Assembly (NCBI RefSeq): GCF_000764205.1
Contig: NZ_JQDZ01000112.1
Location: 124,001-188,000 of the forward strand
DNA length: 64,000 nucleotides
Origin: Thalassotalea sp. ND16A
GTDB lineage: Bacteria; Pseudomonadota; Gammaproteobacteria; Enterobacterales; Alteromonadaceae
Reading direction: 5' to 3'
Position numbers and translations under genes: made by a program. The notes below the pieces were generated by a model. The model was not told where the DNA came from and made no database searches. It saw only the letters and a program-made list of their open reading frames with translations. Numbering within the stretch: the stretch's first letter is position 1; each line of letters begins with the position of its first letter. Of the stretch, positions 7,469 to 16,669 are shown one piece after another.

Positions 7469-9358
7469 ATGACTGATCAATATAATTCCGAATCCATCGA
7501 AGTATTAAGTGGCTTAGATCCGGTGCGTCGCCGCCCGGGCATGTACACCGATACTCTTAGACCAAACCATCTCGGCCAGGAGGTTATCGATAACTCTGTC
7601 GATGAAGCTTTGGCAGGTCATGCACAAAATATTCAGGTAATACTGCACGAAGATCAATCACTGGAAGTGGTGGATGATGGCCGTGGTATGCCTACCGACA
7701 TCCATCCAGAAGAGGGTGTACCCGGGGTTGAATTAATTTTTTGTCGATTACATGCCGGTGGTAAATTTTCGGGCAAAAACTATCAATTTTCCGGTGGTTT
7801 GCACGGGGTTGGTATTTCCGTGGTAAATGCTTTATCAAACCGAGTTGAAGTCACCGTTAAACGTGACCAAAAAGTATTTGAAATGGCGTTCGAACACGGC
7901 GAAAAAGTGTCAGATTTAACGCAAACAGGCACGGTTGGTAAACGTAACACCGGTACCGTAGTACGCTTTTGGCCTGACGCCAGTTATTTTGATTCACATA
8001 AATTTTCGGTCAGCAAACTTACTCATATCTTAAAGGCCAAGGCCGTACTTTGCCCTGGTTTAAGCATTAAGTTTCATGACAAGACGACAAACACCAAGCA
8101 TCAATGGTGCTATGAAAATGGCCTGGAAGATTATTTAAAAGAAGCGATTCAATCTTGGGTTAATTTACCTGAGCAGCCTTTTCTCGGAACGTTTAGCTCT
8201 CAGCACGAGGCCGTAGACTGGGCAGTATCCTGGTTACCGGAAGGCGGCGAAAGTATAGGCGAAAGCTATGTTAACCTGATCCCTACCATACAGGGCGGCA
8301 CCCATGTTAATGGCTTACGTCAGGGGTTACTCGATTCGATGCGCGAGTTCTGTGAATTTCGCAACTTGCTGCCACGCGGAGTTAAATTAACCCCGGATGA
8401 TATTTGGGACAAATGTGCCTTTATTTTGTCGGTGAAACTTCAAGATCCACAATTTGCCGGTCAAACCAAAGAGCGGTTGTCGTCGCGACAAGTGTCTGCT
8501 TTTGTCTCTGGCGTGGTTAAGGATGCCTTTAGCTTATGGTTAAATGAGCACACCGAAATTGCCGAAACCCTGGCAGAATTTTGTATTTCGAACGCCCAGC
8601 GACGAATGCGTGCCAGTAAAAAAGTGGTGCGTAAAAAAATCACTCAGGGCCCGGCTCTGCCGGGAAAATTAACCGATTGTGGTTCGGATGAAAACTCTCG
8701 CACTGAATTATTTTTGGTCGAAGGTGATTCCGCTGGTGGCAGTGCCAAACAAGCACGAGACCGAGACTTTCAGGCGATCATGCCACTCAGAGGTAAAATT
8801 CTCAATTCCTGGGAAGTGGACTCTGGCCAAATTTTGGCATCACAGGAGATCCATGATATCTCGGTCGCCTTAGGCATAGACCCGGACTCTGAAGACTTAT
8901 CATCCCTTCGCTATGGCAAAATTTGTATCCTGGCCGATGCCGACTCGGATGGATTACACATCGCCACACTGCTATGTGCTTTGTTTACCCAGCACTTCTT
9001 ACCATTAGTGCAAGCGGGACATGTGTTTGTGGCAATGCCGCCTTTGTATCGTATCGATGTTGGTAAAGACGTCTATTATGCCCTCGATGAACAAGAAAAA
9101 GACGGTATTCTCGATCGAATTGAAGCCGAGAAGAAGCGCGGAAAAGTCAACGTACAACGCTTTAAAGGCCTGGGCGAAATGAACCCATTACAACTGCGTG
9201 AAACCACTATGGATCCAAATACCCGACGTTTGGTACAACTCACGGTTGATGAGTTTGACACCACCATGGAATTAATGGACATGCTACTCTCGAAAAAGCG
9301 CGCTGGCGATCGTAAAGAGTGGCTTCAGGAAAAAGGTAACTTAGTCAATCTCGACTAA
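7469..9358 (+). CDS. parE: DNA topoisomerase IV subunit B
   Basis: This is the ATPase subunit of topoisomerase IV, which decatenates chromosomes with ParC. The 629 residues match ParE. The N-terminal GHKL ATPase shows DNSVDEALAGH, DDGRGMP and GGLHGVGIS. The TOPRIM region has LVEGDSAGGSA and DADSDG, and the C-terminal part has RFKGLGEMNP. It lies downstream of yqiA, as in relatives. Its partner parC lies 19.7 kb further on, beyond an accessory block. Confidence 0.96.
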   Translation: MTDQYNSESIEVLSGLDPVRRRPGMYTDTLRPNHLGQEVIDNSVDEALAGHAQNIQVILHEDQSLEVVDDGRGMPTDIHPEEGVPGVELIFCRLHAGGKFSGKNYQFSGGLHGVGISVVNALSNRVEVTVKRDQKVFEMAFEHGEKVSDLTQTGTVGKRNTGTVVRFWPDASYFDSHKFSVSKLTHILKAKAVLCPGLSIKFHDKTTNTKHQWCYENGLEDYLKEAIQSWVNLPEQPFLGTFSSQHEAVDWAVSWLPEGGESIGESYVNLIPTIQGGTHVNGLRQGLLDSMREFCEFRNLLPRGVKLTPDDIWDKCAFILSVKLQDPQFAGQTKERLSSRQVSAFVSGVVKDAFSLWLNEHTEIAETLAEFCISNAQRRMRASKKVVRKKITQGPALPGKLTDCGSDENSRTELFLVEGDSAGGSAKQARDRDFQAIMPLRGKILNSWEVDSGQILASQEIHDISVALGIDPDSEDLSSLRYGKICILADADSDGLHIATLLCALFTQHFLPLVQAGHVFVAMPPLYRIDVGKDVYYALDEQEKDGILDRIEAEKKRGKVNVQRFKGLGEMNPLQLRETTMDPNTRRLVQLTVDEFDTTMELMDMLLSKKRAGDRKEWLQEKGNLVNLD

Positions 9359-9372
9359 CCTGTACCATAACA

Positions 9373-9399
9373 GCTACAGCTGGTCTTCGCAGCTGTAGC
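9373..9399. terminator. Hairpin after parE
   Basis: A perfect 10-bp stem (GCTACAGCTG / CAGCTGTAGC) with a 7-base loop begins 14 bases after the parE stop. No T-run follows, so termination by this hairpin alone is uncertain. Confidence 0.5.
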
Positions 9400-9553
9400 G
9401 AGATAGCATATATCTTTTAATACATGACTCATCTCGAAAGTTAAAATTTCAGCCACGCTGTTTCTCATCATTTCAATTTTTTATTTAACTACTATACTGG
9501 TGAAAAAGTAACTGCCTAAATTGCAGTGTAGTTAAAAATAGAAGGGAATGTAG

Positions 9554-10105
9554 ATGAAAAAACTATTGCTAATGATCACCGCCTTTATCCTTTGTGCATG
9601 TGCAGCAACGGGTGATAATCCTGATCAGCAACGGGCTGAAATTGCAAAAATGAACACGAAAACATTAGCTGACGTTGAAAAAGCCAGCCCTGGCGCAATG
9701 GCGAAAATAAAATCAGCACCGGGTTATGCAACGTTTAGTAATGCCCAAGTCAACTTGCTGTTTGTCTCCGCCGGTGTTGGTTATGGTGTGGTCCATAATA
9801 ACTCAACGGGTAAAGATACCTATATGGATATGTATGAGGGGGGTATTGGTTTAGGCTTAGGTGCAAAAGATTTCAGAGCCGTTTTTGTGTTTAACACCAA
9901 TGCAGCAATGAATCGCTTCACTGAAGAAGGTTGGGCGTTTGGTGCTGAAGCCGATGCCGCAGCTAAAGCCGGTGATAAGGGGGGCCAAGTTGGTGGCGGC
10001 GTGACCATAGGGGATATCACCGTGTATCAAATAACGGCAGCTGGGCTCGCGTTACAGGCAACGTTAAAAGGCACAAGGTATGTAAAAAATGAGGAATTAA
10101 ACTAG
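9554..10105 (+). CDS. SYLF/Ysc84-type lipoprotein
   Basis: This 183-residue predicted lipoprotein has a signal peptide ending LCAC (lipobox cysteine near residue 15). The rest resembles the SYLF (Ysc84, DUF500) lipid-binding domain: a helical N-terminus with APGYATFS, then glycine-rich strands VSAGVGYGVVHN and GGIGLGLGAKDFRAVFVF. A GAAGGWG-poor but glycine-rich end (GGQVGGGVTIG) follows. The bacterial role is unknown; lipid binding is family knowledge. A good ribosome-binding site (GAAGGGAATGTAG) precedes the ATG. Its stop overlaps the stop of the converging fdhF-like pseudogene by two bases. A divergent relative lies at 25180-25707. Confidence 0.75.
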   Translation: MKKLLLMITAFILCACAATGDNPDQQRAEIAKMNTKTLADVEKASPGAMAKIKSAPGYATFSNAQVNLLFVSAGVGYGVVHNNSTGKDTYMDMYEGGIGLGLGAKDFRAVFVFNTNAAMNRFTEEGWAFGAEADAAAKAGDKGGQVGGGVTIGDITVYQITAAGLALQATLKGTRYVKNEELN

Positions 10106-12005
10106 CCTATCTTGGTAAGCGTTATCGGTATCGATTTATAAGTTGGGGTACCACAATCATCGGCAACACTTTCCAAAGGTACCAGTGGGGTGGTTTCTGG
10201 ATAATACCCGGCGACACAGCCTATTGGTATCTGGTAACTGACCATTTTAAAGTTCGTTACCCTGCGTTCAATACCATCATTTGACACCGTTTCTATAGCT
10301 ACCGTATCGCCGTCTTGTAATCCTTGTTTGCGTCTTTGCCATTTCGTGGGCCAATTGCTGCGGTAGCATTGCTGCTGAAAAAACGGCTTTCTGCTGTTTT
10401 GTATGCCAGCGACGTTGGCTCGCCGGGTTGTGTAAGTAGAATCCTCGTTCGGTCGCAATTCGAGCATTGTAATCTTTAAATTCTGGCAGCACTGCCGAAA
10501 TTTCATCACGAATTAATCGATTGTCACTGGCCAGCTTTTGCCATTCAACCGTCTGCTCTCCTAAGGCTGCGTTGGCGATGCCGGCAATAATGGCGACCTC
10601 TGATTTGAGCTGGTGTGATGCCGGTTGATTTTGTCCAGCAGAGCTATGGACCATACTCATCGTGTCCTCTACCGTAATGCTTTGCAGACCACTGCTTTGC
10701 TTATCGATTTCAGTACGGCCAAGACAAGGTAAAATCAACGCACACTTTCCGGTTATCACATGGCTGCGGTTAAGTTTGGTACTAATGTGTACGGTTAAAT
10801 CACATTGCTGCAAAGCCTGATAACTGCGTTCGGTGTCAGGAGTGGCCGCGGCAAAATTACCGCCGAGGCCAATAAATACTTTGGCATTTCCTTGGATCAT
10901 TGCATGAATTGAGTCCACGGTATTTAAACCTGGATTTTGCGCTTGGCTGTTCATCGATGCCTACGGTTCGGTTACCCTGAACATTCGAGTGACCTCTTAC
11001 CGGGCAAGCTCCGGCGCCAGGTTTACCTATGTTGCCTCTTAACAGCAATACATTGAGCGGCTCTTGTACTGTCGCCACCGAGTCACGATACTGGTCAAAG
11101 CCGTGACAGTGTTCAGCAATAAATTGATGATCTAAAACCGTGTCGTCTTGTTGCGCTTTTGCGAAGATGCTTTTTGCCATACCGCGCAGTATCGCCATGT
11201 CGCCACCCAGACGAGGAGTAAAATAATGTTGGCTAATGTTGGTGCTTGAGAACAGGATCATTTCTTTTGGACTTTGTGGGTCGGCAAATTTTTGTAAGCC
11301 TTGCTCTTTCAAGTTATTGACAGCAACTACGTTTGCCCCCCGTTTACTCGCTTTGCGTAGCGTTGCCAGCATGCGCGGATGATTGGTTCCGGGGTTTTGG
11401 CCAAATACGAAGATCGCATCGGCCAGCTTAAAGTCCTCGATGGTCACCGTACCTTTGCCGATGCCGATGCCGATGCCACGTGTCATCCCAACGCCGGAAG
11501 CCTCATGACACATATTTGAACAATCCGGAAAGTTATTAGTACCGAACACTCTACCAAATAGCTGGTATAGATAAGCCGCTTCATTGCTAGCTCGACCCGA
11601 TGTGTACAGTAATGCTTGATCGGGAGTTTCCAGTTGCTGTAAATTATTGGCAATTACTGCAAATGCTTGTTGCCAACTAATCGGCCGATAGTGATCGCTG
11701 CTGCCATCGTATAACATCGGCTCAGTGAGTCGGCCGCTGCTTTCCAGAGAATGGTCGTCCCATTGCTGCAGTGCTGAAATTGAATACTGGTTGAAGAACT
11801 TTTCATCCACCCGTTTGCTGGTGGCTTCCCAGGCAATGGCTTTGACCCCATTTTCACAAAAATCTATTTTTCCGGCGCCAGCACTGTCACCCCACGCACA
11901 TCCCGGACAGTCAAAGCCGCCGGGTTGATTCGCTTGCAATAATGCCTTAACCCCTTTCGCCGCATCGCTACTGCGAATTAAGTGCTTGGCAGAACTTTTT
12001 AGTGC
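10102..12005 (-). pseudogene. Broken FdhF/YdeP-type molybdopterin oxidoreductase
   Basis: Pieces of one YdeP-like molybdopterin oxidoreductase (family length about 760) lie in order but in different frames. The first (about 12005-10980) reads GGFDCPGCAW, YTSGRASNEAA, NFPDCSNMCHE and GNIGKPGAG. About 45 residues are missing between GFDQYRD and LNVLLLRGNIG. After SNVQGNRTVGI the frame is lost and resumes at about 10954-10330 (GLGGNFAAATPD, TKLNRSH). A second shift with loss of about 50 residues leads to the last piece (10320-10102, YYPETTPLVPLES and TYKSIPI). The extreme N-terminus is also missing. With several deletions and two frame changes, this is decay rather than a sequencing error. Confidence 0.88.
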
Positions 12006-12415
12006 TCACCATCCACCTGCAGGTGACTTATACGGCGACAAATTTTTTCTCGGTTTAGACATAGGTCTCTCTTGCTTAGAGCACCAATGAGTTTATCGAG
12101 CGCCGAGTGCCGGCCAACATCTTCTCGTAGGGCAACAACATTGGCCGATAAATCAAAATATGCGGCGCAATGGTTGCCCTTGGTGCCGTTATTGTCTTGT
12201 TGAATTTGTGACAACGAATCTCTGGCTCGCACTATGATCACATCAGCAGGAAGTTGCCGCTGCGGCTGAATTTTTGCAGGCAACGACATCGCCATATTTA
12301 TTGACTCTATGCCACACAAGCCACAACTACTAGGACCAGCCTCATCTAGTTGCGCCTGATGCAGCTGAACCGGAGAATTTGGATTAGCGACTGGAATGCC
12401 GGTTGAAATAGACAT
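11999..12415 (-). pseudogene. fdhD: Truncated fdhD (formate dehydrogenase sulfurtransferase) remnant
   Basis: FdhD passes sulfur to the molybdenum cofactor of formate-dehydrogenase-like enzymes. This 138-residue frame keeps the SCGLCGIESI cysteine-loop segment and the AALF-like HCAAYFDL and REDVGRHSALDKLIGAL segments of FdhD, whose full length is about 270. Roughly 110 residues are missing between the N-terminal leader (about residue 20) and SCGLCG. After ALDKLIGAL the conserved C-terminus is lost and the frame runs directly into the fdhF-like remnant. Both genes of the pair are therefore inactivated, and a deletion has joined them. Confidence 0.85.
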
Positions 12416-12523
12416 CTCTTGCCCCGTGAGCTATACCAAACTGCATAACTATATCCTTATGCAGATTGGTTTAAGCCTGATTAATTAAGACTTGACGACT
12501 GGTTATGAATGACGCCAGGGCTA

Positions 12524-13261
12524 TTAGCGCCCGCCAGCGTCTTGTTGAGATCGTTCAGTATTTTCCACTAACACACCGGCACCAATACGATTGATCTCGG
12601 CCCAAACGTCTTCCTCGATCTCAACGCCATATTCAACGGTATGTTGCTTGTTCTTCTCCACCTGTTTAGGGCTGATAAAAGTACTGTTGGTATTTTGCAA
12701 AGAAGAGGTTAAATCGACTCTTGAGCTACAAATAATGGTCAGTGCTTGTTTGTCATCGTCATTGTTAGACAAATTTGCCACGGCCTCACTGTAACTTGGA
12801 TAGCGTTGTCCTGAACGGATTGCCGCGGTGTGCTCGCTAACCTTGGTACTGCCATTCTTCCAATATGCTGCGGCACTAATACCGGCTCGGCCTCTGTCGG
12901 TTAAGGCTTTGAGGATAAACATGCGATTATGGCAGTTATGCACGGTCACGGTGGCAATACCACTCTCTAAGGCTTTGGCGTGAGCCAAATCAACGGCAGC
13001 AGCAATGCAGTTAAGCGCACTGCGATGATGAGCATCGATAATCGCTGAGGTGCTATCTTCATAAATCACATTACTTAACGGTTTATCAAAATCATCACCT
13101 ATGTATGGCAATGCCTGTTTGAGTTCATTTAAGCCATTGAGACCGTGTTTTTCCAGCCATAACACCATATTCGCCGCGTCTTCATAGTTGCCGACAAAGT
13201 AGCCACTGGCTTCAAAACAGCGTTTCAGGGTAGCTTTTAGTTCATTCATTGATATATTCAC
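12524..13261 (-). CDS. DUF3726-like protein of unknown function
   Basis: This 245-residue soluble protein most resembles DUF3726 proteins: an N-terminal MNISMNELKATLKRCFEASG helix, then an AANMVLWLEKHGLNG segment, and a middle part with TVHNCHNRMF and RAGISAAAYW. The function is unknown. The start is a GTG at 13261 preceded at good spacing by AAGGAG. It lies 10 bases downstream of the 569-residue protein gene, so the two form an operon. A serine/aspartate-rich C-terminal third (VEEDVW-like EEDVWAEINRIGAG) resembles a closing element of the family. Family assignment is from memory of sequence style and is moderate. Confidence 0.55.
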   Translation of the reverse strand: MNISMNELKATLKRCFEASGYFVGNYEDAANMVLWLEKHGLNGLNELKQALPYIGDDFDKPLSNVIYEDSTSAIIDAHHRSALNCIAAAVDLAHAKALESGIATVTVHNCHNRMFILKALTDRGRAGISAAAYWKNGSTKVSEHTAAIRSGQRYPSYSEAVANLSNNDDDKQALTIICSSRVDLTSSLQNTNSTFISPKQVEKNKQHTVEYGVEIEEDVWAEINRIGAGVLVENTERSQQDAGGR

Positions 13262-13271
13262 AGGACACTCC

Positions 13272-14981
13272 TTATTGCTTTGGTGCTAATGGCATAAACC
13301 AGTCATCGTTAAATGGTTTGCCAATATTTTCCAGTAGCGGTGCGCCCTGAAACATGGTGTTACGAACCCACAATCGCGACCTTGGATCAAACTTACTGAC
13401 GCCAAAAAAGGCAAGTTTGCAGCGTAGCAGATGCATAGGTAACACATCACGGTCGAGTAAATTCGCCTGGATATCGCCGTAGATGCAGCGATTCATCCCC
13501 TGGATGCGACGAACAATGCCACGTAACTTGGGATGCGCCACCATAAAACGTGCGGTGGTATGATCCGGGTGTTGTTCGATATAGGCAGACAAGTGGTTAT
13601 AACATTTTCGCACGGCATAACCGACACCGAGTGCCATTTGTTTCTTTTTGCCTTCAATGTCAGCAACACTGCCCAGACGCGGTTCCATTTTTTCTTCGGA
13701 GCGATACCAATAAGTTTCACGCGCACCTTCGGCGTCAAAATCTATGGCCAATGCCCAGTCATAACGACGTTCAATAATGTCTTTGAGTTGTGTGGTCGGC
13801 ATCAACGGGTCAAGGTCGAGTTGTTCATCGGCGCAATGGAAGTCTTCTAATTCGTCCACCAGCTCCGGGTACATTTCCAACATCACACAAACCAGCATTT
13901 CCTGACCTTGCAAAGAACAATGCTGTTCACTGTGGGCAATGATTTCATTCCAGCTGCTAAAGCCGGTTGCAATGAAACTGCTCAGCTTTGCCATGTCTTC
14001 GATTACAACTTTGTTATTTTGCGTTTGCCAGTCGTCGTCGGTAATGGTCTCACTGGTGTGCTGGGCCGAGCGCTCAATCAGTTCGCTCAGTGTCTGCATC
14101 ACTTGCTGGTCGATAGTCCCTAAGGTTCTGATCCGGGCTAAGGCCAACTCGCGCATTTCCACCCACTGATTGATCAGTAATGGGTGATTGACTAAATAGG
14201 GTGCCATGCCTAAACCGGTGGAATTACCAATGCCAAAATAACGTTTTATTTCTGGCTGCATGGCGCCGAAGCTTTCTGGCGAGCGATGCTGAGCGATATG
14301 CTCTACCTGCAACAAACTAAAGTTGCGTAACATCAGACAAACGAACATTTCACCAGAAAATGGACGGGCAAAGTCTTGATGTTTGCTATGGACTTTTTCC
14401 CAATCGGCCATACCAAGTTTACCACTGCCGTATACTGCGGTAGTACGATAGAGGTAGCCTACTTCGGCAATTTTGCTGATTTCAGGTTGTTGTCCCGCAG
14501 CTAACTGGTCGACTACATAATCGAAGTTGCGCGAGCTACGATTGGCTCGTGATAACACAAATACACGAGAATCAACCCGGCCAGCTTCTTGTTTTGGCAC
14601 ATTCAGCCGTAATTGCTCGACATATTGGCGATCGACTTTGCCTTCAACCAGCGCCATGGTCAGATCCCATTTGGTCGCTATTACCCGATCATTGCGTTCA
14701 TCGGGCGATAGGTAATCGGAAAATAATACGAAGCTAAAGGTGCCATTAGGTGCATCGACTTGATAGACCACAGTGCCGTAGCCATCTTTGTCCAATTCAA
14801 AAATTGCCGGTTCTATGCTCCAACGCTCGCGAAAAATACGACGAACCAGGGTGCGCATAAAACTGAGTCGGCTTTGGTGCAATGCACCTAAGCGTTCCAG
14901 GTTCATCACTTGACTGGCGGGACGCAATGGCAATGCATTCTCTCCCCATAGTGATGTATGGATAGCGGCATGTGTAGTCAT
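13272..14981 (-). CDS. Unrecognised 569-residue conserved-looking protein
   Basis: I do not recognise a family. The ATG at 14981 is well supported by AAGGAG 8 bases upstream; a longer frame to 15035 lacks such a site. The protein is soluble, without signal peptide or membrane segments. It is rich in Arg, Trp, Tyr and Asp, with blocks that look conserved: RRIFRERWSIE, SFVLFSDYLSPDERNDRVIA, RYFGIGNSTGLGMAPYLVNHP, IERRYDWALAIDFDAEGARETYWYRSEEK and FGVSKFDPRSRLWVRNTMFQG. It leads an operon with the DUF3726-like gene and is divergent from a 59-residue peptide gene. Next to a LysR/ALDH/BCCT/RidA cluster, an enzymatic role in that pathway is plausible but inferred. Confidence 0.7.
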   Translation of the reverse strand: MTTHAAIHTSLWGENALPLRPASQVMNLERLGALHQSRLSFMRTLVRRIFRERWSIEPAIFELDKDGYGTVVYQVDAPNGTFSFVLFSDYLSPDERNDRVIATKWDLTMALVEGKVDRQYVEQLRLNVPKQEAGRVDSRVFVLSRANRSSRNFDYVVDQLAAGQQPEISKIAEVGYLYRTTAVYGSGKLGMADWEKVHSKHQDFARPFSGEMFVCLMLRNFSLLQVEHIAQHRSPESFGAMQPEIKRYFGIGNSTGLGMAPYLVNHPLLINQWVEMRELALARIRTLGTIDQQVMQTLSELIERSAQHTSETITDDDWQTQNNKVVIEDMAKLSSFIATGFSSWNEIIAHSEQHCSLQGQEMLVCVMLEMYPELVDELEDFHCADEQLDLDPLMPTTQLKDIIERRYDWALAIDFDAEGARETYWYRSEEKMEPRLGSVADIEGKKKQMALGVGYAVRKCYNHLSAYIEQHPDHTTARFMVAHPKLRGIVRRIQGMNRCIYGDIQANLLDRDVLPMHLLRCKLAFFGVSKFDPRSRLWVRNTMFQGAPLLENIGKPFNDDWFMPLAPKQ

Positions 14982-15035
14982 TCTAATGCTCCTTTGTGCT
15001 ATACAAATTCTAGTGGCTGAATTCGTTTTCACCAC

Positions 15036-15414
15036 GAACAGTGGCTCATTGGCTAAATTCAGCAGTTAACAAATTGAATTTCTGTTTATCAATAGTGCTA
15101 ATATATTTGACCTAAAACATCATTTCATACAAGTCAGAAACGTCTATCAGCTGATAAGTAAAATTTATTTAGCTCAAGTAACGTGCTGATTTAAATGAAC
15201 TTAATTAACCATTGTTTTTGTGTGGAATCTGTTTGGGATAAAGTTCAGCGAATCTATGCTGCCACCTATGCCATTTAATAGGCTCGATTACTCGAATAAG
15301 CAATATTTATCAAAAGATATTTTTTATTCATTTTTATAATTTTAATCTAGTTATTATTATAGGAGTTATTAGTCAACTTGGTATAAAGCTGGCGTAACAG
15401 AAAAGAGGTGAGCC
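15036..15414. promoter_or_regulatory. 379-bp divergent intergenic region upstream of the 569-aa and 59-aa genes
   Basis: This AT-rich stretch separates divergent genes and must contain both promoters. I see a T-rich tract around 15320-15355 and a partial ATACAAGTCAGA motif at 15128, shared with the lpxL/hldE palindrome. I find no gene or confident operator. Confidence 0.4.
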
Positions 15415-15594
15415 ATGAATTCAATAGCCAACGATAGTAACCACACCAACCAAAGCGGCCAATCAAAGCGCGAAGAAATGATTGCCAGCAACAACAGTCA
15501 GTCAAAGCTTGTGGTTGAACAAAAATTAATATCGGCTGATGAATCTAATTACAGTGATGTGATCACATCGAGTTATGTGCGCGGCTACAATTAA
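15415..15594 (+). CDS. Small 59-residue hydrophilic protein, unknown
   Basis: The ATG at 15415 has a strong ribosome-binding site (AAGAGGTGAGCC directly before it) and the frame runs to TAA at 15592. The peptide is rich in Asn, Ser and Gln at its N-terminus (MNSIANDSNHTNQSGQSKR) and ends YSDVITSSYVRGYN. It has no signal peptide or membrane segment. It lies between the divergent 569-aa operon and the LysR gene, so it probably belongs to the catabolic cluster. I know no family for it. The clear ribosome-binding site and following hairpin argue for a real gene. Confidence 0.6.
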   Translation: MNSIANDSNHTNQSGQSKREEMIASNNSQSKLVVEQKLISADESNYSDVITSSYVRGYN

Positions 15595-15611
15595 TTGCTA
15601 TTAATCAATAA

Positions 15612-15646
15612 TAAAACAGTCAGGCGAAGCGATATTGCCTGACTAT
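15612..15646 (-). terminator. Terminator between the 59-aa gene and the LysR gene
   Basis: An 8-bp stem AGTCAGGC/GCCTGACT (15618-15625, 15637-15644) has an 11-base loop. Read on the minus strand it is followed by GTTTTATTATTG, so it should end the LysR transcript. It may also slow plus-strand transcription. Confidence 0.65.
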
Positions 15647-15661
15647 TGTCTTTGCGCCGGC

Positions 15662-16576
15662 CTAATTATTGGACTTGCTCATAGAATTACCGGTTTTCTC
15701 GATAATGAAATCGGCTAGCGCCTGTGCCGCGGGAGAAAGCGATTTATTATTGAGTTGCACTATGCCTATTTGGCGTAACACCTTTGGCGTGTTTAGCGGA
15801 ATAAAGCGTAACTTCGTGTTCTCTTGCGGAAAAGCGAACCAGGGCAGTGTGGTGAGCCCCAATCCAGCTTCCAGCATCGCAATTAATGACAGCATATTGG
15901 AAATATAGAATTGTGAATCGCCAAGCAAAGGCTCGGCTTCCGTATCTTCAAGTAAGCGTGACGTACCATTACTGATCAGTCGACGTTTGCGCAAATCTTT
16001 CCAATGCAATTCACTTTCATCGGCAAGCGGGTGATCATTGCGGCATACTACGCCGATCTGATCTTGCCAAATTGGGGTGAATGAGATATCGGCATGTTCG
16101 TGTCCAAGTGGTAAACTTGAAATGCCAATATCTACTTGCTGTTTCTCCACCTTTCTTAACACCGCCTCCGAGTTATCGTCGTAAAAACTGATATGCAAGT
16201 CGGGCACATCTTCGACAAACCTTGATAATAATTCTGGCAACATTCTGCAGGCAATGGATGGCACTGAAGCCAGGCGCAGATGGCCGGCTTTATGTTCACG
16301 CATTAATGCCATGTCCTGAGAAATACTGTCGTGATGAGCGATCAACTCTTTCGCTTTAGGTAAAAAATATCTACCAAATGGCGTCAACTCGGACATGGTA
16401 GTTTTGGCGTTACGCTTCTCAAATACCTTGCTACCTAATTTATTTTCAAGATCTCTTATCGATAATGATATTGCTGGCTGAGTCCGGCAAGCCTTCTCTG
16501 CAGCATTGTGAAACCCTTTTAATTCAGTAACCCAGACAAAATGTCGGAGCTGAGCGATTTTAAATTCTGGCAACAT
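15662..16576 (-). CDS. LysR-family transcriptional regulator of the adjacent cluster
   Basis: This 304-residue regulator has an N-terminal winged helix-turn-helix (QLRHFVWVTELKGFHNAAEK, then TQPAISLSIRDLENKLG, residues 9-50) and a LysR substrate-binding domain from about 95 (GHLRLASVPSIACRMLPELL). It is divergent from the aldehyde dehydrogenase gene with 93 bp between start codons, the classic arrangement for a LysR controlling its neighbour. The inducer is presumably the substrate or an intermediate of the pathway. A short inverted repeat GATAAG-N5-CTTATC lies directly at its start. Confidence 0.85.
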   Translation of the reverse strand: MLPEFKIAQLRHFVWVTELKGFHNAAEKACRTQPAISLSIRDLENKLGSKVFEKRNAKTTMSELTPFGRYFLPKAKELIAHHDSISQDMALMREHKAGHLRLASVPSIACRMLPELLSRFVEDVPDLHISFYDDNSEAVLRKVEKQQVDIGISSLPLGHEHADISFTPIWQDQIGVVCRNDHPLADESELHWKDLRKRRLISNGTSRLLEDTEAEPLLGDSQFYISNMLSLIAMLEAGLGLTTLPWFAFPQENTKLRFIPLNTPKVLRQIGIVQLNNKSLSPAAQALADFIIEKTGNSMSKSNN

Positions 16577-16593
16577 GATAAGTGTTCCTTATC
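16577..16593. promoter_or_regulatory. Candidate operator between LysR and ALDH genes
   Basis: GATAAG-TGTTC-CTTATC is a perfect 6-bp inverted repeat abutting the LysR start codon. It contains the likely LysR ribosome-binding site (AAGGA on the minus strand), so the symmetry could be accidental. The 93-bp gap is the expected place for LysR binding. Confidence 0.3.
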
Positions 16594-16669
16594 GAAGTAT
16601 ATCATTTATTAATTTTTATTATTAAAGCATGTTTCCTATACTGAATCCAATTACTTTATGGAGGTATTT

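Noticed and set aside
10102..10954. Separate small proteins inside the molybdopterin oxidoreductase region
   Set aside because: The frames are consecutive pieces of one broken gene, shown by matching family order.
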